Shown here: positions 1-11,027 of the stretch, in pieces
Position numbering within the stretch: position 1 is the stretch's first letter
Layout: the number at the start of each line of letters is the position of its first letter
DNA from: Stenotrophomonas maltophilia
Lineage (GTDB): Bacteria; Pseudomonadota; Gammaproteobacteria; Xanthomonadales; Xanthomonadaceae
Length of the DNA stretch: 57,649 nt
Assembly (NCBI GenBank): GCA_002364755.1
Contig: DEZI01000003.1
Location: 1 to 57,649, forward strand
Direction: 5' to 3'
Made by a program: the position numbers and the translations under genes
The notes under the pieces: model-generated
Databases searched by the model: none
The model's input: the letters and a program-made list of their open reading frames with translations, nothing else
What the model was told of the DNA's origin: nothing

Positions 1-87
1 GGGCCATGCCCGGCGGGCGGGGTTACACCAGCCGAGCGTGGGCTCGGCTCTACAACGGTAGCGCCGGGCCATGCCCGGCGGGCGGGG
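1..87. repeat. SMAG/REP-like repeat cluster downstream of mutS
   Basis: Two GTAG-linked palindromes of the CGCCGGGC type (one truncated by the window edge, one at about 58-80) flank a CCGAGC/GCTCGG stem at about 31-53. The cluster begins directly after the mutS stop codon, so it may act as a transcription end or mRNA-stabilising structure for mutS. The GTAG tag and short palindrome match the known SMAG family of Stenotrophomonas; that assignment is by eye. Confidence 0.75.
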
Positions 88-2679
<2,592 letters not shown>

Positions 2680-2881
2680 GGGACTCGAAAATCGGGGCAG
2701 GCGCCCGCGCCGGAAGGGCGGCAGGCAGCTGCAGGAACAGGGGTGACCATGGTAGCGGGTAGGGTGGGTGCTGGGCAGCGGCAGGGGGTGTGCCCGCGCG
2801 CATACAGTCCGCGGCTCAATGGCCCGGCGGCACGGCTGTGGTCACGTCCGGGCAGGTGACGGACCGACACATCAGGCGCTG

Positions 2882-3262
2882 CTACTGGCTGGATTCGTCA
2901 GCCAAGTCGCACGACCTCCAAAGAGAGCCGTCGACCTTGTACCAAGTGTATCTTCCGACCCTCTTGCCGCGCCGGAAAGTGCCTTCCTCCTTGAGGAGGC
3001 CAGAGTCCCACCAACTCTTGTAGGGGCCGTCGTAATCCCCGTTTCTGATAATGGCGGATAAGGTCAACACTCCATCCTCTGTCCATTCCTGTAGCAAGCC
3101 GTTCATCACGCCGTCTCTGTACTCGGACTGAGTGAACAGTCCGCCACTCTCGAACCAGCGTTGACAGAGGCCATCCCATTGTCCATCCACGCGTGTGCCA
3201 CGAGATTTGATCTTTCCTGAGGGATAGTAGGTTTCGACCAGTTGCGGGTTTGAATCTTTCAT
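2882..3262 (-). CDS. MORN-repeat (YwqK-like) protein, cassette copy 3
   Basis: This 126-residue protein consists of MORN_2-type repeats (tandem motifs of the form YPSGKI, G-x-W-x-G-x-x-x-x-W and E-Y-R-D-G-x-x-N-G). It belongs to the family often annotated as YwqK-type antitoxin. It is the copy farthest from the rhs gene. The ATG at 3262 lies exactly 10 bp after the stop codon of a remnant Rhs tail, as it does in the two sister copies, and its start is exactly 599 bp from that of copy 2. An AGGTGG just upstream could be its ribosome binding site. The likely role is immunity to an Rhs C-terminal toxin, inferred from position; no biochemical activity can be read from the repeats. Confidence 0.8.
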   Translation of the reverse strand: MKDSNPQLVETYYPSGKIKSRGTRVDGQWDGLCQRWFESGGLFTQSEYRDGVMNGLLQEWTEDGVLTLSAIIRNGDYDGPYKSWWDSGLLKEEGTFRRGKRVGRYTWYKVDGSLWRSCDLADESSQ

Positions 3263-3272
3263 GGGGCACCAC

Positions 3273-3475
3273 CTATCTGAGGTCACGATCTGTCCAAACG
3301 GGCGGCTCGTCGTCAGATTGACCCTTATTGGCGACGCACAGGTTGCGACGATCCGCCGCTCGTGTGAGACAAGCTCGATACCAGCGATCAGGGTCCTTGA
3401 TTGTTCCCAAGCCTCTCGACCTGTCGCACTACACATCTTCCTCACTGCAGCCATGGCTCGGTCCGTCTATGCGAG
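3273..3475 (-). pseudogene. Remnant of Rhs C-terminal tail (cassette 3)
   Basis: Reading leftward, one frame gives KDPDRWYRACLTRAADRR followed by NLCVANKGQ and ends in a stop codon at 3273-3275. This is nearly identical to the last 45 residues of the full-length Rhs protein that ends at 4471. The upstream part of the homology shifts frame, and there is no start codon or Rhs core attached. It is therefore a decayed orphan tail. The outer limit near 3475 is approximate. The stop lies 10 bp before the ATG of the MORN gene that ends at 2882. Confidence 0.8.
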
Positions 3476-3489
3476 ATTCTTGACAGAGC

Positions 3490-3861
3490 CTACTCCCCGA
3501 CAATGTTCGAAGATCTCCAGACCGAGCCATCTGTGTCGTACCAGGTGTAACGTCCGATTCGTTTTCCTGCTCTGTATGTTCCTTCCTCTTTGGGCAAGCC
3601 TGCGTTCCACCAGCTCTTGAAAGGCCCATGGAACTCACCATCTTGAGCGGTGGCACACAAAAGGAGTAATCCATCCTCCGACCACTCCCGAATTGGACCA
3701 TTCAGCTTGCCGTCTCTGTATTCGCTCTCGGCGAAAAGGGCACCGCTCTCGTGCCAGCGTTGAAAAATGCCAATCCACTGTCCGTCTACCTGAGTTCCGC
3801 GCGATTCGAGTTTTCCGGAAGGAAAATAGTTTTCCACCACTTTTGTATCTGAATTTTTCAT
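3490..3861 (-). CDS. MORN-repeat (YwqK-like) protein, cassette copy 2
   Basis: This 123-residue protein closely resembles the genes starting at 3262 and 4460. It has the same NYFPSGKLESRGTQVDGQW opening and the same GPFKSWWNAGLPKEEGTY segment, and ends in SSNIVGE. It carries about four MORN_2 repeats, has no signal peptide and is predicted cytoplasmic. The start is the ATG at 3861, 10 bp after the stop of a decayed Rhs tail. The ATG-to-ATG spacing to each neighbouring copy is 599 bp. Sequence divergence among the copies together with open frames suggests they are kept by selection. Immunity or antitoxin function is inferred only from the rhs context. Confidence 0.8.
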   Translation of the reverse strand: MKNSDTKVVENYFPSGKLESRGTQVDGQWIGIFQRWHESGALFAESEYRDGKLNGPIREWSEDGLLLLCATAQDGEFHGPFKSWWNAGLPKEEGTYRAGKRIGRYTWYDTDGSVWRSSNIVGE

Positions 3862-3871
3862 GGTCGGCATC

Positions 3872-4065
3872 TTATTTGAAGTCGCCAAACGACCACGGCG
3901 GAGGCTCGTCATCACCTTCTCCGCGATTGGCGACGCAAAGGTTGTGGCGATTCGCCGCTCGGGTCAGATATGCTCGATTTCAGCGGTCAGGGTTTCTGGC
4001 CGGCCCGTATGCTCTCCGCTTCACAGAGGAGCTTCCCTCCGCCGTTTACCACCTGCTCAGTCCAT
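3872..4065 (-). pseudogene. Remnant of Rhs C-terminal tail (cassette 2)
   Basis: The leftward translation gives NPDR-stop-NRAYLTRAANRH followed by NLCVANRGEGDDEPP, ending with a TAA at 3872-3874. It lines up with the Rhs tail (KDPDRWYRACMTRAADRR...). The tryptophan codon of the DPDRW motif has become TGA, and the part before it is out of frame. The remnant has no start codon of its own and cannot make a tail protein. Its stop lies 10 bp before the MORN start at 3861. The outer limit is approximate. Confidence 0.78.
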
Positions 4066-4079
4066 GCGGTTGCGGCAAG

Positions 4080-4460
4080 TCAATTGGCCTGCTCGTCATC
4101 ATTATCGACTACGTTCCATATGGAACCATCGAGCTTGTACCACGTGTACTTTCCGATCCGCTTGCCGTCTTTAAAAGTGCCTTCTTCCTTTAACAGACCT
4201 GAACTCCACCAGCTCTTGTACGGACCATCGAATTCACCGTCCTTGACGGTTGCAGACAACGTCATCACCCCGTCCACGGTCCATTGTCGAAGCAGCCCGT
4301 TCATCAGCCCATGCCGGTACTCAGCTTGGGAGAACAGCGGACCGGCCTCATGCCAGCGCTCAAAGAGGCCATGCCATTGCCCGTTGACCTGGGTGCCACG
4401 CGACTCGATTTTTCCGGAGGGAAAATAGTTCTCCACCACCTTTGCGCTTGAACTTGTCAT
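4080..4460 (-). CDS. MORN-repeat (YwqK-like) protein, cassette copy 1, next to rhs
   Basis: This 126-residue MORN_2-repeat protein is encoded directly downstream of the rhs gene. Its ATG at 4460 lies 10 bp after the rhs stop codon, and no clear Shine-Dalgarno is seen, so it may be translated by coupling to rhs. Motifs such as NYFPSGKIESRGTQVNGQW, GPYKSWWSSGLLKEEGTF and GKYTWYKLDGS are shared with the two downstream copies. There is no signal peptide. A small cytoplasmic protein directly after an Rhs tip is the classical place of an immunity protein, so that is the favoured role. This is an inference from context; MORN_2 proteins have no single known activity. Confidence 0.82.
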   Translation of the reverse strand: MTSSSAKVVENYFPSGKIESRGTQVNGQWHGLFERWHEAGPLFSQAEYRHGLMNGLLRQWTVDGVMTLSATVKDGEFDGPYKSWWSSGLLKEEGTFKDGKRIGKYTWYKLDGSIWNVVDNDDEQAN

Positions 4461-4470
4461 GGGTTTAACT

Positions 4471-7400
4471 CTATCGCAGGTCGCGATCAGACCACTCATC
4501 AGGTTCTCCGCCTGTTTGTCCCTTGTTGGCGACGCATAAATTGCGACGGTCTGCCGCTCGAGTCATACATGCACGATACCAACGATCAGGGTCTTTGCTT
4601 GGGCCGCGCCCGCGCCAAATGTCACATGCCATCGCCTCTCCATCGTAGCGCCTGTAGCACTCGTCGGTATTGTCTTCATCACTGGGGCAGATCGCCAGAC
4701 CGGTGAGGTATCCAAGGCTGCTGCCAACGATCGAGCCAGCCAGTCCTCCCGCACTGCTGCCGGCGGCAGCGCCGCCCGCCCCGCACGCGACGGTGCCAAC
4801 ACCTGGAGCGAACAAGGTGCATCCCGCACCACCGCCAACGCCGCCAGCTATGCCACCGCCCGCGTAGCCGATACCGCCGCCGATGACACTTCCGCTCACC
4901 GTGCATGACGCCATGCAAGCCTGATCCTTGCCCTGGCCCGTGCTGTCCGTATAGAGCAGCGGATTAGACTCGACATAGCTGTAAGTGCTGATGCCTCCCG
5001 CCAGGCCAACGGGGTCACTCTGCAGATACCGGCCCGTCGAGGGTTCGTACTCTCGAGCGTAGTTGTGGTGGAGGCCGCTGTAGGGGTCAAAGCGTTGTCC
5101 CGCAAAGCGCATGTTGAATGTAAAGGGCGTTCCGTCCGCATCAGGATCTTCGTTGGGTGTGTCGCTGCCAAATGCCTCGCTCTTCAAATCCCACGTCCAG
5201 ACCGCGACGTTTCGGCCTGCCTCGATGACCGCGCGTGGTGCGCCGAGCTGACCCGGCTCGATGTAGTGCAGGCGATTCGAAGACGCTGCGGTGCCAACCA
5301 ATACACCCACGGGCAGGTCGCCCCAGCCATATCACCTGTTGGATCGGCGTGCCCGTGGCATCGTAGTCACCCAGCCACTGGCCGCTCTCATCGTGGACGC
5401 TGTAGGTCGTGGTGGTGCTCCCCAGGTAGCTTCGCACCCGTTCACCACGGCCGTTGTATGCGTACTGTTGGATCGCCTGGCCGCTCTGCTTCACCTGTAT
5501 CAATCTATTGAACGGGTCGAAGACGAACTCTCTATCCGTGCCATCAATGGAGGCGGTGTTGCCAACGGCGTCGTACTTCCGGGATACCCCATCTACCGAG
5601 TGAAGGCGATGGCTGTCAGCTGGGTAGGCGTAACCGTTGGTCCCTCCAGCGTTGGTGAATGATGTGCGGTTTCCCGTAGCGTCGTAGTCATAGCGCTCGA
5701 TCGCGGTTCCTGTTGCCCCATCCCGGAATGCAACCAGACGATTGAGGGCGTCGTAGTCGAACGTGGCAAGCGCCGGAAGTTCATGGCCAGCGGTGTGCAG
5801 GCCGGTAAGGTTACCAACGGCGTCGTAGGCGTAACCGGCATCCAGGCCGTCTCCGTCGACATCGCTCAGCGCAACGGTGCGGTAGTTCCGGTCATGGACT
5901 CGGACCAAGGTCCGACCATTGCCGTAGCTCCAGCCTGCCGCAGGTCCGAATGGGTAGTACGTGACACCGGACAGAAGCACTTGGCGGCTGGCGCCGGGCG
6001 ATGTGACGCCTATCTCCGAGATGCGGCCCTCGGGATCACGCACGTAATCGGCCAGGGTGCCATCTGGGTAGGTGATGACCTGGAGCTTTCCACCCAAGCT
6101 GTAGGCGTAGCGAACTGCGAAGCTATGGCCGTCGACTACCTGGATTTTGCGTACGATGTGGCCGAAGCGGTCGTAGCAGTATCCCGTCGTGCCGCTGGCA
6201 TCCACGATCTGGCTCAGATAGCCAGAGGCAAAGGTCTCGCCCGTTTCACATTCACTTGGCGCGGCATCATAGAGATAGGACGCGTCCAGCGCAGGCGCAC
6301 CATCGGGTGCAATTTGGGTCAGCCGTTTGAGCGCGTCATAGCGGTAGGACACTGTCTGTCCTCGCGAATCGGTCAGACCGTCGCGATTGCCGGCGCTGTC
6401 GTAGCTGTAACGGGTAGTGCCAGTATCCGGACTGCTCAGCTGTAGCAGATCACCCAAGGCGTTGTAGGTGTAGCGCGTGTGCAGCCCCTTTGGGTCAGTG
6501 ACCAGCACTAGCCGATTCAACGGGTTGTAGAGGTATCGGGTTACGGCGCCGATGCCGTCTACATCCTGGGTGGTCTGCCTGAGGCGATTCTGGGCGTCGT
6601 ACTCACGGCGCTCCGTGCGACCAAAGGCATCCGTTATCGAATTGATGTTGCCGTTGTCGTCGTATCCGAAATCGGTCGGGCTGCTGGAAGCATCGGCGAC
6701 GGTCGCAAGTCGCCCGTTCAGGTCATAGATGCGCGACAGGCTGCGTTGCAATGTCTGGGCTGAGTCGCGGCTCTCCTCAGCGATCCGGTTGCCCGCACCA
6801 TCCAGGGTGTATGCGATGAAGCCGCCGCTGTTGTCGGTGAGACGTGCCAGTCGCTGCGCTGCGTCGTAGGAGAACGTCAGATAGTCGCCATCGGGCTGGG
6901 TAATCCGCTCGACCAGGCCGGTTGGTCGGTAGGTCGTGCGTGTTATGCGGTCGTCACGTTCCGTGCTGTCGTCGGGGCTGCGCACCTTCTCGGCTGTCAG
7001 CCAGCCGCGGGGATGATACTCATAGCTCGTCTCGACACCATTCGGGTCGATGGACGACAGCCGTCGTCCCGCGTTGTCGTAGCTGGGGAACGTGGTGGTC
7101 CGCCCCAACGGATCGATGACTTTCCACAAGTCGCCCCGGCGGTAGGCGCATGCTGCCTGGGCGGCCCCGCAATCGCTGTGGTCTGTCTGATGGTAGACGT
7201 AGGTCGTCGTGTCGCTGATGTCAGTGCGTGGTCCCTTGATGCTGATTGGCAGGCCAACCAGGGGGCAGGTGCCGTCACTGACGTCAGCGGGCTCGCAGTA
7301 GGTCGTGGTCGTAGTACGACTACCGGATGTCGACGGATCCTTGCGAGTCCCAGTGAGCAGCTGACCCCGGTTGTTGTAAATGAAGCTGGTTTCAGCAGCG

Positions 7401-9001
7401 AGCACGCCCTCCGCGTCGTAGATCCGTCGTTCCGTGGGCTGGCGGAAGGTTGCGTGCCAGTCTGTCTGGGTTGTGCGCTTGCTGCCGCCACTATCGTTGG
7501 CTGCCTCTATCCGCTCGGTCTGCAGTCCGCGTGCGTTGTACGTATACCGGGCAACGTTGCCCCTGAAGTCGGTCCTGCTGGCGGGATATCCGTTGCTGTC
7601 GTACGTGCGCGCCGCGGCAACGTTGACGCAGTGGTCGCAGGGGGCGTCCAGCGACGCAAGCCGCGCCACACTATGGTCAACGCCAAACGTGTAGTTCCGG
7701 ACCTTGCCGAGGCTGTCGGTGATCGTGGTGCTGCCATCTGCGTTGAATCGTAGTTCGACTCGATCCGCACTCCCGCCTGCATACGGGCCATGCACGCTGA
7801 GTACGCCGCGTCGATGGGCGTCATACGCCCAGCTGGCGTATCGGTTGCCGTCCTCGTCGGTGATGCCGGTCAGCAGGTGTAGCTGCGTTATCCCTCCCGT
7901 CTGGCCGGCTTCACTGTAGTGATAGATGCGCTTCGCCGAGCCGGACAGTGGCTCGGGATAGGTTACGGAGGTCAGGTCGTCGCCGGTGTACGCGTAGGTG
8001 ATGACCGCTCCGGTGCCATCGGTGAGACTGGTCAGGCGGCGGTCTGTGTACCCGAACACCAACCAGCGACCCTGTGGATCGGTGACGCGTTGGACGTACG
8101 GTGAAGTCCCAGAACCCACGGCATAGGACAGCGTCTGTACGAGCCCGTCGCGCGAAGTGATGGAGCTCAGGCGGCCGAGCTCGTCGTAGGTTTCGACAGA
8201 ATCATCCGCGCGGCGATAGGTCGCCGAAACAAGTGACCCAGCAGAAAGGATGACGGTCAGTCTTTCCGGGACGTCTGCACCTGCAGTCCAGTCGCCATTG
8301 ATGAGGCTGAAGGTCTGGATGGCGCCATTGGGCCTCTGGGCTCGAATACGGGTAATCGATCCGGTCGCATTGGTCACGGGATCGAGCTTGGCTGCGTAGT
8401 TGTGGGTCCAGCCAATGCCGACAGGAAGCGCTCGGCTGTCCGGCACACGATGGCTGTTGTAGACCCGAACGAACTGCAGTGGGAAGGCGCCTGCTCCGAT
8501 ATAGTCCGTCTCCTGCTGACGTTTGTTGCCTGTCGCGCTGGCAATGGGGTTTGAGCGATTGCCTCCATCCGAAGGGCAGTTGCTGTCGCACTTGGGCATG
8601 CCGCACTGCCCCGTGTCCGGGTCGGCCAGGCCATCGAGCGGGCACGGCGGTCTGGCGCCGCGTGGCCCATAGACGAACGTGTTCACGATTTCGACGGGCA
8701 GCCATGAATTGAACTGACGCCGTTGCAGTTGCCCCCTGCACATGGCCTCGCCATCCAGATAAGGGCCGACGGATACAGCCGCGTAGCGGTGAGGTAGCGC
8801 ACTCTTTGCGCGATAGCCATCGAGGCGGCGTTCCAGTTCGCCCGAGACACAGGCCTCCTCCATCGTTGGATAGTGCGGTTGGCTGTCGTCGAAGCGGGAA
8901 TCGAGCCAGTAGGTCTCCGCCTGCGCCGTGGAGCTGAAGAGCACAATGCACGCGACACAGAAGCGGATCACGTTGCGTTGAATCGCCAGATATCCCTGCA
9001 T
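4471..9001 (-). pseudogene. rhs: RHS/YD-repeat protein with glycine-zipper, Cys-rich tail; frameshifted
   Basis: A signal peptide (hydrophobic FCVACIVLFSS, then TAQA) is followed by a DUF6531-like start (NPIASATGNKRQQETDYIG) and many YD repeats. Then come the Rhs core end (RYLQSDPVGLAGG), a glycine-rich membrane-like stretch and a Cys-rich tail ending WSDRDLR. A run of four G (minus strand, 5321-5324) breaks the frame. With three G the text reads WLGDLPVGVLVG, the normal Rhs core, and 4530 nt then encode 1509 residues. The core frame otherwise runs on and stops at 5141. The break may be a sequencing error, a recent inactivation or a phase-variable run. ATG 9001 is preferred over 9007 because AAGGAG lies 7 bp upstream of it. 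The role is probably a secreted or wall-associated polymorphic toxin; the tail activity is unknown. Confidence 0.85.
5321..5324 (-). other. Frameshift site in rhs (G4 run)
   Basis: The plus strand reads CCCC here, GGGG for the gene. Removing one G joins the long upstream Rhs frame to the downstream frame and restores the conserved core sequence DLPVGVLVG. This is the only break seen between the rhs start and its stop. Confidence 0.8.
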
Positions 9002-9585
9002 CGCCATACTCCTTCATTGGTCAAGGCAGGCACGGCCATGCGCAGAGATACTGCCGCCATGGTTTCTGACTTCGCGCGCTACCTCTCAATTCGCGTTGCT
9101 TCCGCGTCGCGTCTTCCGCTTGACCCCGAGAATCTGGCCGAGCAGTAGCTGGGAGTTAGGCCGTCGTGATCTGGGGCAGTCAACACTGTCCTTCGAGCGA
9201 TCATCTGCAAAGTACGACCGGATGGAGGTGCTCACGCGCGTGCGGATTCACGATTTCCGACGGCAGGCAGAGCTGCGCTTCCGCACCCTCGAAGGGTTGT
9301 ATTTGCTGGTTTTTTCCGGTCACGTCAACTGCGATTCCATCCGGATAGGGTGGGTCTGGATTGCCGTGCCATGAGCGTTGGTGGGATCTGGAGCCGCAAC
9401 GTTCTTTGCAAAAATTAGTAACTCGAGAAGGGCAGATCACGTCATGCTGCGGGGACTGCCTGTGCTGAATGCGACACTTGGGACCTATAGTTCGGTGCTT
9501 CCCGCCGTTGGAAACTGATTGGGTCTGTTTTGCCAAGTGATGGGTCGAGTTGCTTCTTGGGCCGTTTACCCGGTGACTACACAGG
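9002..9585. other. Intergenic stretch without a convincing gene
   Basis: About 580 bp upstream of rhs. It should hold the rhs promoter. A leftward open frame (9201-9641) has odd composition, overlaps the efflux-gene remnant in another frame and matches no family I recognise. Part of the stretch (about 9395-9430) is less GC-rich than its surroundings, which fits a promoter or old insertion scar. I see no REP unit, tRNA or terminator that I can defend. Confidence 0.5.
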
Positions 9586-9870
9586 CTAATCCTCCGTCGC
9601 CCACGTTCCACCACTACCCGCCAGCGCATCCGCACCCCCACCCAGCACCTTTTACAGCGTTACCCGGTTGGTCGCCTCGGCCAGGCGCAGGGTCAGCAGG
9701 TCCTGCTGGGCGGCATCGTCGGTACGCTGCGAGTCCAGCAGGTCCAGCCTGCTGTCGATGCCATTGCGATAACGCACCTCGGCCAGCTGATGTCCTTGCT
9801 GATTTTGGCTTGGTCCAGCGGCGCCGATATCGGCTTTGGCCGCCTTCAGCGTGTGCTCGACGTACAGCAC
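9586..9870 (-). pseudogene. C-terminal remnant of an RND-type outer membrane efflux protein
   Basis: The leftward translation contains AEVRYRNGIDSRLDLLDSQRT and LRLAEATNRVTL, the end region of OprM/NodT-type outer membrane channel proteins (usual form: RY-x-x-G-x-x-S-x-L-x-x-LD-x-QR ... NRVTLYKALGGG). Here the tyrosine codon is TAA (9652-9654), and the reading continues KVLGGGADALAG to a TAG at 9586-9588. The N-terminal three quarters of the channel are missing, and no periplasmic adaptor or RND pump gene lies nearby. It is a dead fragment. The 5' limit is uncertain. Confidence 0.7.
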
Positions 9871-9959
9871 GTCCGGGCGCTGGTGGCGCGTGGTGCTGTG
9901 TCGGCCGGGCCAGCGCCCGGCCTGCAGCTGGACGACTCAAGTGGCCGCGCAACGCTGCA

Positions 9960-9977
9960 TGGTAGCGCCGGGTGCGT
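9960..9977. repeat. Partial REP-like unit
   Basis: GGTAGCGCCGGGTGCG is the first half of the GTAG-CGCCGGGC palindrome seen elsewhere in the window, cut off just before the stop codon of the barstar-like gene. Confidence 0.45.
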
Positions 9978-10370
9978 TCACCGCGGCAGCAGGGTGATGC
10001 GCGGGTGGCCGGCAAAAATCTCCATCACGATCTCGAAGTAGGTCTGCCCTTCGCCGCGCTCCAGCGCATTCAGCTGACGGCCGATCATATCGGCGTTGAA
10101 GGTGCCGGGCTGCTGCAGTTTTGCCTGGAGCCAGGCGCGAGTCGCGTCCATGCCCAACGCAGCGCGGCTGAGCTCGGCATCGCGCCAGGTCACCGTCGCC
10201 GCGGCGTGCCCCTGCAATGCGCCGTAACCGCCATACAGCAGGTCGTCCAACGCATCCAGGCTGGGCCCGAGCTGCCAGTCTTCGCCGGCCATGAACACAC
10301 GGTTGAACTCGGCATAGAGGCTGTCGATGCCGGTGATCGCACGTCCGTCGATCTGCAGGTGCAGGGTCAT
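9978..10370 (-). CDS. Barstar-family (ribonuclease inhibitor-like) protein
   Basis: This 130-residue cytoplasmic protein has the barstar fold signature: LHLQIDGRAITGIDSLYAEF, then GPSLDALDDLLYGGYG, matching the barstar pattern of a short strand, a helix and the N-L-D-A-L-x-D-x-L loop. Barstar binds and blocks barnase-type RNases. The ATG at 10370 is chosen because the family homology begins there; a longer frame from 10427 adds an unlike Arg-rich leader. No barnase-like gene is adjacent, so the partner is either elsewhere or absent. Many bacterial barstar-like genes are orphans of this kind. The gene is flanked by a partial REP unit and by the pseudogene that ends at 9586. Confidence 0.75.
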   Translation of the reverse strand: MTLHLQIDGRAITGIDSLYAEFNRVFMAGEDWQLGPSLDALDDLLYGGYGALQGHAAATVTWRDAELSRAALGMDATRAWLQAKLQQPGTFNADMIGRQLNALERGEGQTYFEIVMEIFAGHPRITLLPR

Positions 10371-10516
10371 GCGCGCACTGTAGGGCACACGCTGCCAACG
10401 CCAGCGTCGCAACGCTGAACGCTGCATGGCCGTTCAGGTGCCAGTGACCGATATTTCACCTTCGGTTGGCGCTGCGGCCGGGAGACTGGGCCCACATCGG
10501 ATCACAGGAGATCGCC

Positions 10517-10879
10517 ATGAATACCTCCCTTCGCGTTTTGCTGCTTGGCAGCCTGATGGCGGCTTCGTCGGTCGCCAGCGCACAGAGCTATGGCCCGCGT
10601 GATGAGGGCCGCAGATTCAACGACGGCAGCCGCGTGGTCTGCAAGAACGTGGAAGTGCAGCGCAACTCGCGCGATCCCAACCGTATTGCCGGTACGGCCA
10701 CCGGTGCGGTGGTCGGCGGCCTGCTGGGCAACCAGGTGGGCGGCGGCAACGGCAAGAAGCTGGCGACCGTGGCTGGTGCCGTGGCCGGCGGCGCAGCTGG
10801 CCGCCAGATCCAGGGCAACCACCAGAACAAGACCGGTGACCGCGTGGTCGAGCGCCGCTGCGAGCGCGTCTACCGCTGA
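10517..10879 (+). CDS. Glycine-zipper 2TM-domain protein, exported
   Basis: This 120-residue protein has a signal peptide (LLLGSLMAASSVASA, cleavage before QSYG). Its glycine-zipper segment IAGTATGAVVGGLLGNQVGGG...GAVAGGAAGRQIQ is typical of the Rick_17kDa/2TM_GlyZip family related to SlyB and the 17-kDa surface antigens. No lipobox cysteine is present at the cleavage site, so it is periplasmic or embedded in the outer membrane rather than a lipoprotein. An AGGAG lies 7 bp upstream of the ATG at 10517. A stable inverted repeat follows the gene. Such proteins are linked to envelope integrity, but no specific role can be read here. Confidence 0.85.
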   Translation: MNTSLRVLLLGSLMAASSVASAQSYGPRDEGRRFNDGSRVVCKNVEVQRNSRDPNRIAGTATGAVVGGLLGNQVGGGNGKKLATVAGAVAGGAAGRQIQGNHQNKTGDRVVERRCERVYR

Positions 10880-10925
10880 GTACCCGCACGACCTGATACC
10901 CGCTCCCTTCCACGACGCGGTGCCT

Positions 10926-10954
10926 CGAACGCCGGCCCCTTGGGCTGGCGTTCG
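10926..10954 (+). terminator. Hairpin after the glycine-zipper gene
   Basis: CGAACGCC and GGCGTTCG form an 8-bp stem with further pairing inside the loop. There is no T-run after it, so it is a weak terminator candidate or an mRNA-stabilising hairpin. Confidence 0.45.
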
Positions 10955-11027
10955 TCGTCGTGGGCGGACGTATTGCAAGGCGCGGCGCGCACCCTATACT
11001 GCGCCGAATTCCACGGATGAACGCCCT

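Noticed and set aside
2882..3454. Longer 190-residue version of the third MORN gene
   Set aside because: The extra 64 residues come from reading the Rhs tail remnant in the wrong frame; the ATG at 3262 fits the sister genes.
9201..9641. 146-residue leftward frame upstream of rhs
   Set aside because: Unusual composition, no ribosome binding site or family likeness, and it overlaps the efflux remnant in a different frame. Not strong enough to call.
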